From Phocoena phocoena (Eukaryota > Chordata > Mammalia > Artiodactyla > Phocoenidae), in contig NC_089225.1 of assembly GCF_963924675.1 (NCBI RefSeq), positions 107,708,313-107,772,312 of the forward strand: 64,000 nucleotides of DNA. Direction: 5' to 3'. This document shows positions 11,184 to 22,986 of the stretch, in pieces. The translations under genes and the position numbers were made by a program. Under the pieces are notes generated by a model, which worked only from the letters and a program-made list of their open reading frames with translations, was not told the origin of the DNA and ran no database searches. Within the stretch, counting starts at the first letter, position 1; each line of letters starts with the position of its first letter.

Positions 11184-12119
11184 CTATGTGCAACATTTAA
11201 TTTAATCAAAAATTAAATTGTTTTTAAAATCTGTTCCTTGTATTCTAGAAGAGAACCCCTGATAACTCTAACATAGATTTTGAAAAAGAAAAATTCCACT
11301 TCAGGGCCGTTTTCTACTTGGATACATTTCTGGGTTTTGTCTCTGACATCTTTATGATGCCCGGTGCTTCGAATACTATTCCTCCTACACTCCTCTGTAA
11401 AATCATTTCTAATCCTGGTTTTGAAACACTGATTTTTCCTCTTGCAGTCGCTTATGTCAGAGGGCATTCTGACCTCAGGCAAATACCAGGCAACCCAAGT
11501 ACTTGATCTCAGACAAATCCTATTTTCATAGCCTGGCCCTTGATAATGAACCTGGGAAGAGAAATGGAGAATTCTGTAGAACCATCAGCTCATAAGGAGG
11601 TGCATGTCTTCTCCATTCATCTGGGGCATTGGTGAGTGAACAGTTTTAACTGTCCTTGTTGTATGGTCATTTTTTACTGAATCGTACCTTGACTCAAAAA
11701 ATCCAAGTAACTGAATAGTCATGCAAAGCCTCTGGCATCGAAGTGGGCTTCTGGGATGCTTGCCAATGAGTTCCTGTTTTGAGGACACAGAATCGAAATG
11801 GAAAGATTAAGTGGAGACACAGCCCCACCCCTCTAAGTCTTATTCCTATGTTCCATTCAAATCTTGCTAGCCTGATTCCTGTGGGGTCTGGGCTTTGGAA
11901 ATTCTCTTTTTTTCATGGATGTCTCAGTGCACCTTGTTAAACCAAATTTGGACTATGGCCTGTTCATCTGCTTCCAGCTCTGCTGATTGGTTCCAGTTTC
12001 CTTGCTCATTAAAGCCAAGATAATCTGGCACCCACCACTCAGGCATCCTCAAGTATCTGGCACCAAGGTAAACCTGGAAGCCAGCTAAGAAGCCTCAGTG
12101 ATCCAACACACTCATTGCG
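11184..12119. other. Unrecognised intronic sequence
   Basis: No supported gene or named repeat was found. Short open frames on both strands lack recognisable content. Confidence 0.45.
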
Positions 12120-12310
12120 TGATGAGAGGCAGTTGTGGTCCCAGAAAGAGCACTGGAATAGGAGCAGAACTGGGTTCTTGTCTCATCTTTGCCTCTACTG
12201 CATCATGTAAGTTTGGGCATGTCTGTGATTTCTCTGAAAATCTCTTTCCCCAGCTATATATGTGTTTGGACTAGACAGTTTCTCAGGTGTCTGGCAGTTC
12301 TAAAATACTG
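12120..12310 (+). mobile_element. MIR SINE, plus orientation
   Basis: The layout 'agagcactggaataggagca', 'gttcttgtctcatctttgcc' and 'ctgtgatttctctgaaaatc' followed by 'tctttccccagctatata' corresponds to the MIR core and its downstream region, strongly diverged. Confidence 0.6.
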
Positions 12311-12479
12311 AGTATATGAAAAGCTAAAGGAGCAAAGCTCCATTTGTGCCTATTGTTGCAAAAACACAACCTAGCTTTAAAGGTATTAGCAATAAATGCC
12401 TAAAGTTGCATATGCTACTGATGCTTTTCCACAAAAGTAGATAGTGTGACGACAAAATAAAAGGAGCACAGCCCATATT

Positions 12480-12650
12480 CTGGAGGTAAGAATTAACCTC
12501 TCTAGGCCTCACATTTCCCACCCTGTAAAACAGGGATAATAACGGCTAATTTTAAATTGCCTGGAAGATTAAATGAGATAATCCCTGGTACTTAGAACTG
12601 TGCCAGATAAAAAGTAAGTGCTCACTGAAAATTATTATTAATATAAAAAT
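12480..12650 (+). mobile_element. MIR SINE 3' half, plus orientation
   Basis: The text 'taacctctctaggcctcaca', 'ctgtaaaacagggataataa', 'gattaaatgagataatccct' and 'taagtgctcactgaaa' is the MIR 3' half in order. Confidence 0.75.
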
Positions 12651-13160
12651 GGAAAGATTAAAATTGATATGGAATTTTAGTAAGCTTATGCTGAAATAAT
12701 AAATATTTAATTGCTGTTCAAAAGTCAAAGTGGGAACAGAATAGAGAATCCAGAAACAGACCCACACATGTATGATCACCTGGTTTCCAACAAAGGTGTC
12801 ACTGCAGTGTAGTAAGGAAAGGATGGGTTTGTCACTGGTGCTGGATCAATTGAATATCCATATGGAAAAAAAACATGAACTTTGACTCCTGCTTCACGCC
12901 ATACATAGAAATCAGTCGCATGTGGCTCATAGTGTGAAAGGTAAAACGTTAATACTTCTAGAAGTGTTAACACTTCTCTAGAACATAACATGGAAAAATA
13001 AACTCACGACCTTAGCAAAGATTTCTTAAGTGCGACACAGAAAGCATTAACCGTAAAGGAAAAGAGTGATAAATTACATTTCATTAAATTTAAGAACTGT
13101 TCATCAAAAGACACCATTAAAATAGTGAAAAGGCAACTCATAGAGAAGGAGAAGTTATTT

Positions 13161-13211
<51 letters not shown>

Positions 13212-13225
13212 TATATATATATATG

Positions 13226-13265
<40 letters not shown>

Positions 13266-13266
13266 C
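13161..13266. repeat. (AT)n microsatellite with two interruptions
   Basis: This roughly 105-bp TA-repeat tract is broken by 'cacata' near 13203 and 'ggtgtgta' near 13225. It lies inside the L1 above. Such tracts are prone to length change and cruciform formation. Confidence 0.95.
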
Positions 13267-13810
13267 CCCAGCAAAAGACTCTTACTGAGAATATGTAGAG
13301 CTGGACAAGCATTCTTCTTTACTAAAGAAGAGAGCCAGCTGCCAAAAACATGTGAAAACTGCTTAATATCATTAGTCCACAGGGAGAATGGAAATTAAAA
13401 CCACAGTGAGATATTGCTATGTTCCTATAAGAATAGCTAAAAAATTTTTAAATTGACAGTACCAAATGTAGTGGCGATATGGATCAATTAGAGCTCTCAT
13501 ACACTGAGTAGGGGAAAAGTCAGGTACATCTACTTTGAAAAACTGTTGTACAGTATGTAATAGAGCTGAATAGATTCATACTCCATGACCCAGCATTTTC
13601 ATTCTTAGATAAATACCCAACAGAAAGGAGTACATATGTAGAAGAATGCTCATAACAGCATTATTCATAATAGCAAAAACTAAAAGCAACCCAAGTCTCT
13701 ATCAACAATAAAATGGATAAATTGTGCTATACTCTTACAATGGAATACTCCACAGCAATGGTACAGAGTAAATTCAGACGCAACATGGATGAATCTCAAA
13801 AACACATTGA

Positions 13811-14025
13811 GGGCTTCCCTGATGGCGCAGTGGTTGAGAGTCCGCCTGCCTATGCAGGGGACGTGGATTCGTGTCCCGGTCCGGGAAGATCCCACATGCC
13901 GCGAAGTGGCTGGGCCCGTGAGCCATGGCCGCTGAGCCTGCGCATCCGGAGCCTGTGCTCCGCAACGGGAGAGGCCACAACAGTGAGAGGCCCGCATACC
14001 GGGGGGGAAAAAAAAAAAAAAAAAA
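13811..14025 (+). mobile_element. CHR SINE, plus orientation, with a G-run before its A-tail
   Basis: This is a full CHR copy from 'gggcttccctgatggcgcag' to 'cccgcatacc', followed by G7 and then A18. Flanks 'aaaacacattga' and 'aaaaacgttgag' form an imperfect duplication. The G7 between body and tail is not in most other copies here. Confidence 0.92.
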
Positions 14026-14339
14026 CGTTGAGCAAAAGAAGCCAGATACACACACACAACATACATACTGTACTAATCCATTTATGGAAAGTGCAAAGAG
14101 AGGCAGAACTGACCTATGGTTATAGATTACAGAGGTCAGAAAAAGTAGTTATCTTTGGTGAATATAGAGACTGAGGAGGCACAAGAGAAGCTTCTGGAAT
14201 TCCGATTATGTTCTATTTCTTGAACTGGTGGGGGAGGGAGGTGTTCACTTTATAAAAATTCACTGAACTGCATGCTTAAGGTTTGCATACTTTATGTATT
14301 TTATGCCTCAATAAAAAAGTTTATTTTAAAGAGTGAAGG

Positions 14340-14745
14340 AGTACCCCAAAAGTGGAAACAACCCAAATGTCTATGAAATATATTCAGCCATGGAAAGAAA
14401 TGAAGTACTGATGCAGGCTACAACATGAAGGAACCTGGAAAACATTATGCTAGGTGAAAGACAATCACAAAAGACTGTACACGTATCATAAGCTTCCATT
14501 CAAATGAGGTGTCCAGAATAGACACATCTACACAGACAGAAAATAGATTAGTGGTTGCCTGTGGTTAGGAAGGTTGGGGAGAAATAGGGAGTGACTACAA
14601 ACAGATATGGAGTTTCTCTTAGGGTGATGAAATGTTCTAAAATTGATTATAGTGTTGGTTGTGCAACTCTGAATGCACTAAAAACCATTGGATTGTACAC
14701 TTTGAGTGAATTGTATATGAATGAAATCTCAAGCTGCTATGAAAC
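14340..14745 (+). mobile_element. Second L1 3' fragment, plus orientation
   Basis: The segment restarts with 'aaacaacccaaatgtctatg' and 'ttcagccatggaaagaaatg' immediately after the end of the previous L1. It continues through 'tagattagtggttgcctgtg' to 'ttgtacactttgagtgaatt'. This is an independent old L1 3' fragment, not a continuation. Confidence 0.7.
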
Positions 14746-14809
14746 CAAAAGCCAAGGGATACTGATAACTGTGGAATGATAAAAACCCCATAGGAAAAGG
14801 CTGTACCGT

Positions 14810-15060
14810 GTGGCCCTATGGCATGATAGTTAAGAACACTGATACTGGAGTCCAACAATGCTCTAATCCTAGCTCTCATGTTTACTGTGTGACATCGGGC
14901 AAATTGTCTAACCTCTCTGAGCCTGAATGTTTTCATCTGTAAAATATGAATATTAATAGTACATACTCCATAAAACTTAAGTGAAGCTGATTCATTTAAT
15001 CAAGAAATAGTTGAATATCTTCCATTTGCCAGGTCTAATCAGTGATAACTGTTGTTATAA
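14810..15060 (+). mobile_element. MIR SINE, plus orientation
   Basis: A near full-length MIR can be followed: 'atggcatgatagttaagaac', 'actggagtccaacaatgctc', 'actgtgtgacatcgggcaaa', 'taacctctctgagcctgaat' and 'catctgtaaaatatgaatat'. Confidence 0.85.
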
Positions 15061-15640
15061 TTGGCCAGGAGGTTTTGCATCTGAAGAGTCTTTACTCCAT
15101 TTTAGTGATGGAGGTGACAAGTAAATTTGAGAGTGTGTCCTGAGGACGGGACATCTTTGCCCTACTGTACCACACCAGCATCTATTGCAAAATGCAACAG
15201 AAATGTTCATTTTAGTGCCACTAAGTTATTAATATTGAATTATATACTGCTGTTAAGAAAAGGAAGTATGTAATACATTTATAGAGGATTTCCATCCAGA
15301 AGTACTAAAACTATGAACAATTGATGATTAAAGGATTGGCATTTAGTTACCTAGAAAATTTAGCAGTTCAGGATATTTTATATGAAAACTGAGTCATAAC
15401 CGCAATTGATACATAGATAATTTAAAAATAGAAAGTGACCATTTGTTACAGGAGTGTGTGACAGGGGATTTATTTCGGTGAATATGTATTGTTCCCATAC
15501 ATGGTCTTAAAATGTGTGTTCTGCAAAGTCACCGTATAATCCTTTTTAGATGTTACATTGAGAGTGCTCATAGCCTGCAGGAGTTGAGAAAGAAGCAATT
15601 ATAAGTTAGTCAGGTACCTGGCACTAAGGGGCACATCCCA
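15061..15640. other. Unrecognised intronic sequence
   Basis: This AT-rich stretch shows no gene or named repeat. Confidence 0.45.
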
Positions 15641-15644
15641 TAAA

Positions 15645-15810
15645 GTAAGGGTTAAGAGCTTAGTTTTGGGAGTCTGACCTGCCTGGGCCTCAGTTTCCTC
15701 ATCTGTAGAAAGAAATCTGTGTCATAGCATTGGGAGCATAGACTGAATTAACCCAAATGAAGTGTTCTAACAAGCAGGCAGTTGGTACGCTATTGTTATG
15801 GGAGAACCAG
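15645..15810 (+). mobile_element. MIR SINE, plus orientation, internally deleted
   Basis: The text 'agggttaagagcttagtttt', 'gggagtctgacctgcctggg' and 'cctcagtttcctcatctgta' is MIR. It passes directly from the core start to the CTCAGTTTCCTCATCTGTA segment, so the middle of the element is missing. Confidence 0.7.
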
Positions 15811-16745
15811 TATGGTGGATTCATATCATGAATGTGCATAAGTTATGGATATAATTTTTGCTTAACTTTTGTGAAGCTTTAGGGAATTAGAAAAGTTTCT
15901 CCTTAATGCAAAGAGATTAATTAATGAAACTGAGTAATTAGATCCCAAAAGAGCTGATTAGGTATGGTGAAAAAATAACAAACCCAAACAGACTTGCCCA
16001 GAATGAGAGAAAAGCCACTAAGGGGTTTTGTCACCAGGATATAAAGCTTTTAGAAGCTTTTACATCTCAGAATTCAAGGTAACTATGAAAGTTGCTTTAA
16101 TTTTAGCTGAAAGGGAGGTTGGGATTGGATTAAGCAGTTGTTCATAAGTTAACATTTTGTGAATAGGCATTTAAATACGCATAGATGTTTATATTTGAAA
16201 ACTGTACATCTCTTTTAAATTTGGCTTTTAAGAATCTAGTAATTGTTTTGTTAATAGAGAGGCTTTTTTAAAATAGAGAAATCCACAGTTGAGTGTGAAA
16301 ACATGCTGAAATTTGGTTTTCAAACTTACATCTTTGGGAAGCCAGTCTGCTGGAATCCTGCAAGCCTCGCTGCGCTCCTGCAGGCAAGAGAAATAGGTTC
16401 CTCATGGTGACCATACGCACTGAACCTCTAAAGTGGTGGCAGAAGCCTCAGGCTGCTACAAACTGGAGTCACATTTCTTGCATGGAAATAGTTGTTTCCT
16501 ATTCAGCAGAGGTGGGGTATGACCAGTTCCTGCTACTTCATTTACTGAGCTCACCTTCATAGAACTTGCCTGCAAAGTGCTGAGCTGCTGTTATCCTCTG
16601 GGACAGGTGGCCGATGAGCCGCTACCTGCTCTTTGCTGCCTACTGCCTGGGGTGCCGGTGGTGCTTTTCTCTTGCTTTGTGGTGGGGAATCAGGGATAGG
16701 GTGGGTGCTGAGGGAGAAAACAGCAGTTTGTTGGTGTTTCTTTAT
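15811..16745. other. Unrecognised intronic sequence
   Basis: No supported gene or named repeat was seen. The interval includes a moderately GC-rich part around 16330-16680 without coding signals. Confidence 0.45.
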
Positions 16746-16749
16746 TTTT

Positions 16750-17290
16750 AAAAAACCCCAAAACTGTGAAACAAGTAACCCATTTATGATATAAAAATTA
16801 GAATTTATATATAAGCAGAAAGAGAAAGTTATAATCCTACCACTCAGAGAAAACCATTGTTACCATCTTGATATATTTCTTTCCAGACATTTTTAAGCCA
16901 GTTTACATTTTTTATTTTATACTTTTTATCTTTATTCCTTTTCCAGCCTTTGAAAGCCGGAAACATTACAAATGTGTATGATGTAGAAAGGAACAGTCCC
17001 CATATCCTCAGCCTCCAGAGATCATCACTGGGGACATTTTAATTCTGTTCTTCCTAAGTGGTAACCCTCTCCTGCCTCTGTTGGCTTGTCTTTCTTTTAA
17101 AGCTTGTAGCTAGTTTTACTTAACTGGATTTTTACTTTTTCAACTTTTTTCTTTCCTGACTTCAACCTCTACAAACCTTTTTTTTTTAAATTTTTGGATA
17201 GAGAATGTTGAACATGCACAAAAGCAGACAGAATAGTATAATGAAACCCCTTGTTTACCTCTCGCAGCCCCGTCAACCCTGAAGCCATGG
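16750..17290 (-). mobile_element. Old L1-type 3' fragments, minus orientation (tentative)
   Basis: The parts 'ataatcctaccactcagaga' followed by 'aaaccattgttaccatcttg', and 'tgaacatgcacaaaagcaga' followed by 'cagaatagtataatgaaacc', resemble antisense 3' regions of old L1 subfamilies. Assignment is by phrase similarity only. Confidence 0.35.
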
Positions 17291-18837
17291 CCAGTCCACC
17301 CCAATCACATCCCACGTTCCCCACGCCCCACTCCCAGCCCTTACGTGGACCTGCTAACTTCGTAACTGCCTTCAAAGGTCCTTCTCGGCCCTTCTGACTT
17401 CACTCTCTTTTGGCAATGAGGAAGGATCAAACGCCTGCCCTCCTGCACTCAGAACTTCTCATGAGCCGGTGCTCGGCTCCCTGTCGCAGGTCTGACCGGC
17501 TGACCTGGGCTTTCCCCGCTCCTGGAAGTTCCCAGACGTTGGGTGTGCCAGCCTCACATGTTCAGCTCCTCATTCCTTTCCTGTTAATGAAGGACGCCAT
17601 CGCTCAAATCATTTGGAAGGGGAAAAGTGGAATTTACTACCTGGGTGTTCCTCTTCCATGCTGTTCATATAAATTTAAACTTAGATTCCTGAGAATTAGA
17701 TTGAACATGACAAAAATTGCTGTGTGGGCAGTTTAGTTGAGTACTTGCAGATTGATAGAGCCCTTTGTAATAATGAAGGAAAAAGGTTCTCTAAGCTGCT
17801 TGGTTCCAGAAGGTGAGGTCACCAGTTAAGGAGTTTGTAACTAACGCTCCTCATTAACCCTTTGCTGGGTAGCAAAAAAGAAAATACAAAAAAAAAAAAC
17901 CAGTCCACAGGCTCTTCAAATCCTGGCCTCAGGAGAACCTAAGAAATCATCTTGTACAACCCCCTTCTTATGGCTGGGGACCTTACAATGCATTCAGATT
18001 TACTTGTCCCAGAATTTTTTACATTGACTCCTTTTAAGCTTTTGAAATATTCTCAAACCATCACCACATCATGGCCATGGACTTCTGCCATGGCTTGCTG
18101 TACCAGTGGTCAACTTTTGCATTTGATTACATAACCAAATACCACACAGAACTGGAAGACGTCAGAGTTTGAGGTGTCCCTCTTACCTGGCAGTCCAATC
18201 AGTGTTTCCACCAAAGTCAAAGGGAATTTGCTTACCCCAACTAAAAGATGGAGTTTGTTGTGTGACCACAAGGTGATCCAAGCCCAATTGCTTCTCAGCG
18301 ATGGAGTCTGTCTCTAAAATTCAGTGGGATCAAAATAAGGTCAGGACCTGCATTCTGGCTGGATGTGGTGCCCTACATGAGGCCCCTCCTTGCTGGGGAT
18401 GTCTGGACACCAGGAAGTCCCTTGCTCTCAGTCCTCTTGGTTGTATTACCCTTTCTGAGCTCTCAGAACACTGTTTTCTCACTTTCTTAAGACTCACGTT
18501 GTCGGGAAAACTGGCCACAAGGTCAAGAGGGTGACCCAAGCAAGAGCAGCATGTTCCCGTCATGCAGACTGGATAGAAACCAGTCTGTGGGACGGGAAGC
18601 CCAGTATCTGTTGCATGTGTCAGTGTGTCTTGTAGGTCATGCTTCTTTTCATCATCTACCTTTGTTTACCAAACGTATTACGTCACTGAAGGATTGCTTG
18701 ACTTGGTTTGCCTGTCGGTGCCATTCCTGAGAGATCGTGGTCTTCTTCAGGCTGTTTTCAGTCCAGTGTGACCTCGGGTGCATTCGTAGAACCATGGTAT
18801 GCAGGATGAGGCGCTGACAGCATGAGGAAGTGAATGT
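17291..18837. other. Unrecognised intronic sequence with a coding-like minus-strand stretch
   Basis: No named repeat was seen. On the minus strand at about 18652-18790 an open frame contains a balanced-composition segment (EWHRQANQVKQSFSDVIR) that reads like real protein. No family was recognised, and no splice signals or poly-A tail were identified. It may be a retrocopy remnant or chance. Confidence 0.4.
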
Positions 18838-19745
18838 GGTATATTCAGCTAATGTCATTTCTCTGCTTGAAACTCCCCAGTGGTTTCCCACTGTACTTGA
18901 AATAAAATCTAAATGCTTCGTCCTGGCCCATCAGGGCATCTCTCGTTGGGCCACCGTCTACCTCACTAGCCTCTTAGCTTCCAGTTCTCTCCTTTCCAAT
19001 CTTCTGTTCCTTAGATTCACCCAGCTTGCTCCTACCTTCAAACCTTTGCTCTGGTTGTTCTCCTGCCCGGGATGCTCTCCCCCATGTCATCATGTGACAT
19101 CCTTTTTGTACACACAGGTCTCAGTCTATTTCCTCAGAGAGACCTTTCCAAACTAAATCCAAGGTAGGTCCCAGGCATTCTCATCACCTCACCTGTTTTA
19201 TGGTTTTTTTTTAATTTTTATTACTATTATCATTAGTTAATATTTATTTATTTGCCTGCATCGGGTCTTAGTTGCAGCACATGGGATCTTTGTTGCAGCA
19301 TGCGGGATCTTTTGTTGTGGCACACGGGCTCTTTGTTGCAGCATGTGGGCTTCCCTCTAGTGGCACGTGGGCTCAGTAGTTGCGGCACACTGGCTCTCCG
19401 GTTGTAGGGCATGGGCTTAGTTGCTCCGCGGCACGTGGGATCTTAGTTCCCTGACCAGGGATCGAACCTGCGTCTCCTGCATTGGAAGGCAGATGCTTAA
19501 CCAGTGGACCACCAGGGAAGTCCCCTAACCCTGTTTTATTTTCTTCAAAGTCCTTTCTACTATGGTAAGTAATCTTATCATTTATTTGTTTGCTTATTAT
19601 CTTTCCCTCCCCATGAGAATGTAAGCTCCACAAGAGAAGGGAGCTTGTCAATCTTGTTTACTTGTATGTCTCCAGGGCCTAGAAAAAAAAGTACCTGCCA
19701 CATAGTAGGAGCCGAATAAGTATGTGTGGAGTGGCTAATTGAGCG
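18838..19745 (+). mobile_element. L2 LINE 3' region, plus orientation, split by a CHR SINE
   Basis: Colinear L2 landmarks are 'tcatttctctgcttgaaact', 'aataaaatctaaatgcttcg', 'tttgctctggttgttctcct', 'atgagaatgtaagctccaca', 'gtatgtctccagggcctaga' and 'ccacatagtaggagccgaat'. The CHR SINE at 19205-19524 interrupts it, so the L2 is older. Confidence 0.8.
19205..19524 (-). mobile_element. CHR SINE, long type, minus orientation, nested in L2
   Basis: A T-rich tail with 'tatttatttatttgcctgca' leads into 'tcgggtcttagttgcagcac' and repeated 'gttgcagcatg(c/t)ggg' modules, ending 'ccagggaagtccc'. Flanks 'cacctgttttat' and 'accctgttttat' form a probable duplication. The long body with repeated modules is the older CHR type. 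Confidence 0.88.
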
Positions 19746-20480
19746 AATGTAGGTGGTTACGAGGAGCATGTTTGGGAGGAGGATGTTGAGGATTACGATA
19801 GTGACTCACAGCCAAGCCACATGGCTATTTAGCCCGAAGGAGAGAAGATCCAGGGGGCTACGTGCTAACTATGTAAACATTCAAAGCTGGTGCTATCCCC
19901 AAAATAGAGCCTGCCCTGCTGGAAGAGATCTGCCACTTCACTCATTTCTCGAAGCCAGACTGCTGTCCTCTGAGGAGATGGGCTTGTTCTGGGCAGCCCC
20001 ATGGGGTAGAACTGGGCCACCAAGTGGGAACTCTAGGAAGATGTATTTTGGCTCTACAGGGGGAGACTTTTTTTTACATTGTCGTTGCTGTCTGAGGGTG
20101 GAGTGGACTATACTGGCGAGTAGTGGTTTCTCAGGCACGTCAGGTGTGCAGGCGAAAGTTGGACACACTCTGGGAAGACCCGGTGTGGGGAGGTATGGGG
20201 ATCTAACTCTACACGGTTAGACCAGGCAGGGTTTACAAGCCCTTTCAACCCGGAGTGGCAACAAATCTACCCTATGTTTTTATTTTCTTATTCATTCAGT
20301 AAATGTCATATACCAGCTGTGCGCTCAGGCTTTCCCCCGCCCTTCATGCTTCCCCCTTACGGGGGGTGGGGAGGGGGTACCTACCTCAGGGCCCCCTTGC
20401 AGTGAGCGGTGGGGGGTTGGGGTCGGGGGAGGGCTGCAGGGAGGGTGTCAGACGCCGTAGGAAGACACAGAAGTCGGGAG
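19746..20480. other. Unrecognised intronic sequence, G-rich at its right end
   Basis: The 155-codon open frame at 19753-20220 has no recognisable domain and is opposed by another open frame on the minus strand. From about 20357 the DNA becomes G-rich (GGGGGGTGGGGAGGGGG). Confidence 0.4.
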
Positions 20481-21590
20481 GGGGGATCCTGGTCTAGGTC
20501 ATTGGGGAAAGCCTGCCAGAGGGCGTGGGCTTTGCACAGTGGTCTGCAGAACTGGTGGAGGTCGTCAGGAAGAGAAACGGGAAAGACACCCTGAGGGAGA
20601 AGAGTATGGAGCCTGATGGGTTTGAGCAGCTTAAGAAGTTCTGTTACAGTTTCTGGCACTTAAGGGCTTGGGGCCAGGAAAGTTGAACGTGCCCAGGGCA
20701 GACCCACGTGGTAAAGAATTTTGTCACTATTACTTCTTTGTGAAGCAGTGATAGAGCACAGTGGGGGGGGGGGGGGGGGTGCGGCGGCGGCGGTGGGAGA
20801 AACAAGCCGGAGGGGCTGGAACGGTGGCAGAAGCCAGCCCAGTAAGGCCTCGGAAGCCGGGTCTGGGCTGCGTGCCCGGGGCAGTGAGGGCCCCGCAGGG
20901 TTTAAGCAGTGGAGTGACAAGGGGACTTGTATTTTGGAGAGAGCACTACCCTCAGTGTGGAAAACGGGTTTGAGAAATGGCGGGAGAGCCACACACAGGT
21001 TGTTAGATGGTCCTTGAAAGAAGCAGTGGTGGCCCTGACTAAAGTGGTGATGTGGGAAGAAGAGAGATAGCAGATTTCAGAGATGTTTGGGAGGGTAGTT
21101 CAGTGATGGATCAACACAGGCCAAGACAGACCTGGGGTTTTTCAGTTTGGGGCAGTTGCGGCGCCTTTTTTGGTTTAGTGGAGATGATCCCATTTCCTGG
21201 GACGGAGAACACAGGAAGAGAAATGGTTTTGCTGGAGGTGGGGACTTTTGGAGGCGTGAGTCTGAGGTGCCTAGGGGACAGCTAAGTGGCAGTTCCCAGT
21301 AGACCCTTGTGTACGTCAGTCTGGAGCTCAGAGAGGTCTGGGCTGACGGCACCGACTGAGGAGCCTAAAGCACAGAGTTGATGCCTGAACTCCTGGGAGT
21401 GGATGAGACAGCCCAGGGGGAAAGGGTAGGGTTGGAAGAGAAGGCAGCCGGGCATGCCAGCATGTAAGGAGCAAGGAGAGGAAGAGGAGCCTGGGAAGGG
21501 GCAGGCACCCAGAGTGGGGCCTGGAGCCAGAAGAGGGAGAAATCGCCGAGCCCCAGAGGCCCTCTGAAGGTCAGGCCAAGACACGCCTAA
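20481..21590 (-). mobile_element. L2 LINE fragment, minus orientation
   Basis: Antisense L2 landmarks are 'gggtttaagcagtggagtga', 'gtctgaggtgcctaggggac' and 'gtctggagctcagagaggtc' followed by 'tgggctga'. The element is long for an L2 relic and GC-rich. A G17 tract and CGG repeats at 20763-20795 lie within it. Confidence 0.6.
20763..20795 (+). repeat. G17 homopolymer followed by CGG repeats
   Basis: A run of 17 G at 20763-20779 is followed by T and then GCGGCGGCGGCGG. On paper it can form stacked G-quadruplexes. Homopolymer length may be affected by sequencing error. Confidence 0.9.
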
Positions 21591-22224
21591 AAAGGTTTGG
21601 ACATTAGGGACCTGGACAGAAGCAATTATTTTTTGCTTTTGCTAAATGAGGTATATTTAGCAACATTGTTCCCCTATATTCTGGATTAAAAGGGATGCCC
21701 CTACTGGGTCAAGAAGAGCCTCTGTCACCACAGTCCAATCTCAGCGGTGGGTAAAGGTGAACTCAAGTGACCGAAGTCTGGAAGGCCCTGGTCTCACTCC
21801 TGGTAAGGGAAGCGTGATACTTTCCCACCTGTAATAGCCTTGACCCTTTCAGGTACTTAGGACAGTCACTCTGCCACCAGGTAGAGATGACTGTAAACTA
21901 GAAATGTAGAAGGAATTGTTAGATCTTAAATTGTTAGATCTTAATTAAATAGAACTAGAGTTGATGGCTTAGTGGTTGTTCTATAATGAGTCCCTGTTAC
22001 GAGTGGCTAAAGAGATTGGCAGTGGGAACCAGGATGTGGCCGGGAACAGGGCTGGGAGAAGTCTCTGACAGGACTTCTGAATTCATAGCCAAGAATGTGG
22101 CTTCTATTGAATCATAAAAGATAGGGAGGGATTTCTAGCTGTGACCCACTGAGATGAAAAATTGGGTTGTATTATCTTGTCCTGGAGTTACCGTGACAGT
22201 GGTTGGGGGGCAGGGGGTGGTAAT
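21591..22224. other. Unrecognised intronic sequence
   Basis: No supported gene or named repeat was found. A small direct duplication (attgttagatctta) occurs at about 21914-21945. Confidence 0.45.
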
Positions 22225-22450
22225 AAAAGGAACAAAGGCTCTGAGTCTGACCTGGTTTTGAATCCAGGGTTTATTGCATACTAGCGAGGTAACCTCGGAC
22301 AAGTGACATGGAACCTCTCTGAGCCTCAGATGAGTCATTTGTGAAACACTGTTTATATGGCTCTTGTCAAAGGTACATTAATGTGTGTGGAGCCCCTGGC
22401 ACAAAAGAGATATTAAATAAATGGTCACTCCTGCTATCCTTATCATTTTT
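22225..22450 (+). mobile_element. MIR SINE, plus orientation
   Basis: The sequence 'gctctgagtctgacctggtt' with 'ttgaatccagggtttattgc', 'gaacctctctgagcctcaga' and 'agcccctggcacaaaagaga' with 'tattaaataaatgg' follows MIR from core to tail. Confidence 0.8.
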
Positions 22451-22974
22451 ATCATCATTATTGTCAAAATTACGTTCATGTAGTTGTTATAGATTACAAA
22501 ACACTTTCACATGTTCTCACTGAAGTAAAAACAGATTTCAGCTCAATTTGCTCCCACAGAATGAGGTTTTGTAACCTTCCTCTGTCATAGCACTGGTAAT
22601 ACCATATTATCACCACATTGGTGTATCTGCCAACCCCATTAGACTGTGAGCGCCTTAAACAGAGGGATCCTCTTATGGATGCCCAGTGCTAGAGTAATCT
22701 AGTGGTTCCGTTTCCATGCATCATGGATCCACGTAAGGAAGCACTTTCTCACGAACAGAGCCCTTCAGAAGTAGAGCAAGTAGCTTCAAGATGTGAGCTC
22801 TCCCCGACCCCCCGCCGGGGGTATGTCAAGGGCCACCTGGCAGGGACATAGTTGAAATGTGGCTGAGCTGATTGGGAGGCTGGCTTAGAAGAGATGGTTC
22901 TTAAGCCCCTATTTACGTCCTATTAGTGCTTTAATTGGATGAAGCAGTTCTGGTGTCCACTCAAGTTCATTCAC
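22451..22974. other. Unrecognised intronic sequence
   Basis: No gene or clearly named repeat was seen. Confidence 0.45.
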
Positions 22975-22986
22975 AGGAGCATTTGC

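Larger units (their letters stand above)
12720..14335 (+). mobile_element. Old L1 3' region, plus orientation, carrying (AT)n and a CHR SINE
   Basis: The stretch follows the L1M 3' region in order. It runs from 'cagaaacagacccacacatg', through 'aagacaccattaaaatagtg', 'ccagcattttcattcttaga', 'ccaagtctctatcaacaata' and 'ggaatactccacagcaatgg', to an end near 'ctcaataaaaaagttt'. Two later changes interrupt it: the (AT)n expansion at 13161-13266 and the CHR SINE at 13811-14025. It is non-coding. Confidence 0.8.

Noticed and set aside
19753..20220. A 155-codon open frame on the plus strand.
   Set aside because: It has no recognisable domain, is opposed by a 76-codon frame on the minus strand, and no splice or retrocopy features support it.
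20340..20900. A possible CpG-island promoter.
   Set aside because: The GC content comes from G-runs in an L2 relic; CpGs are sparse outside the short CGG run, and no first exon was recognised.
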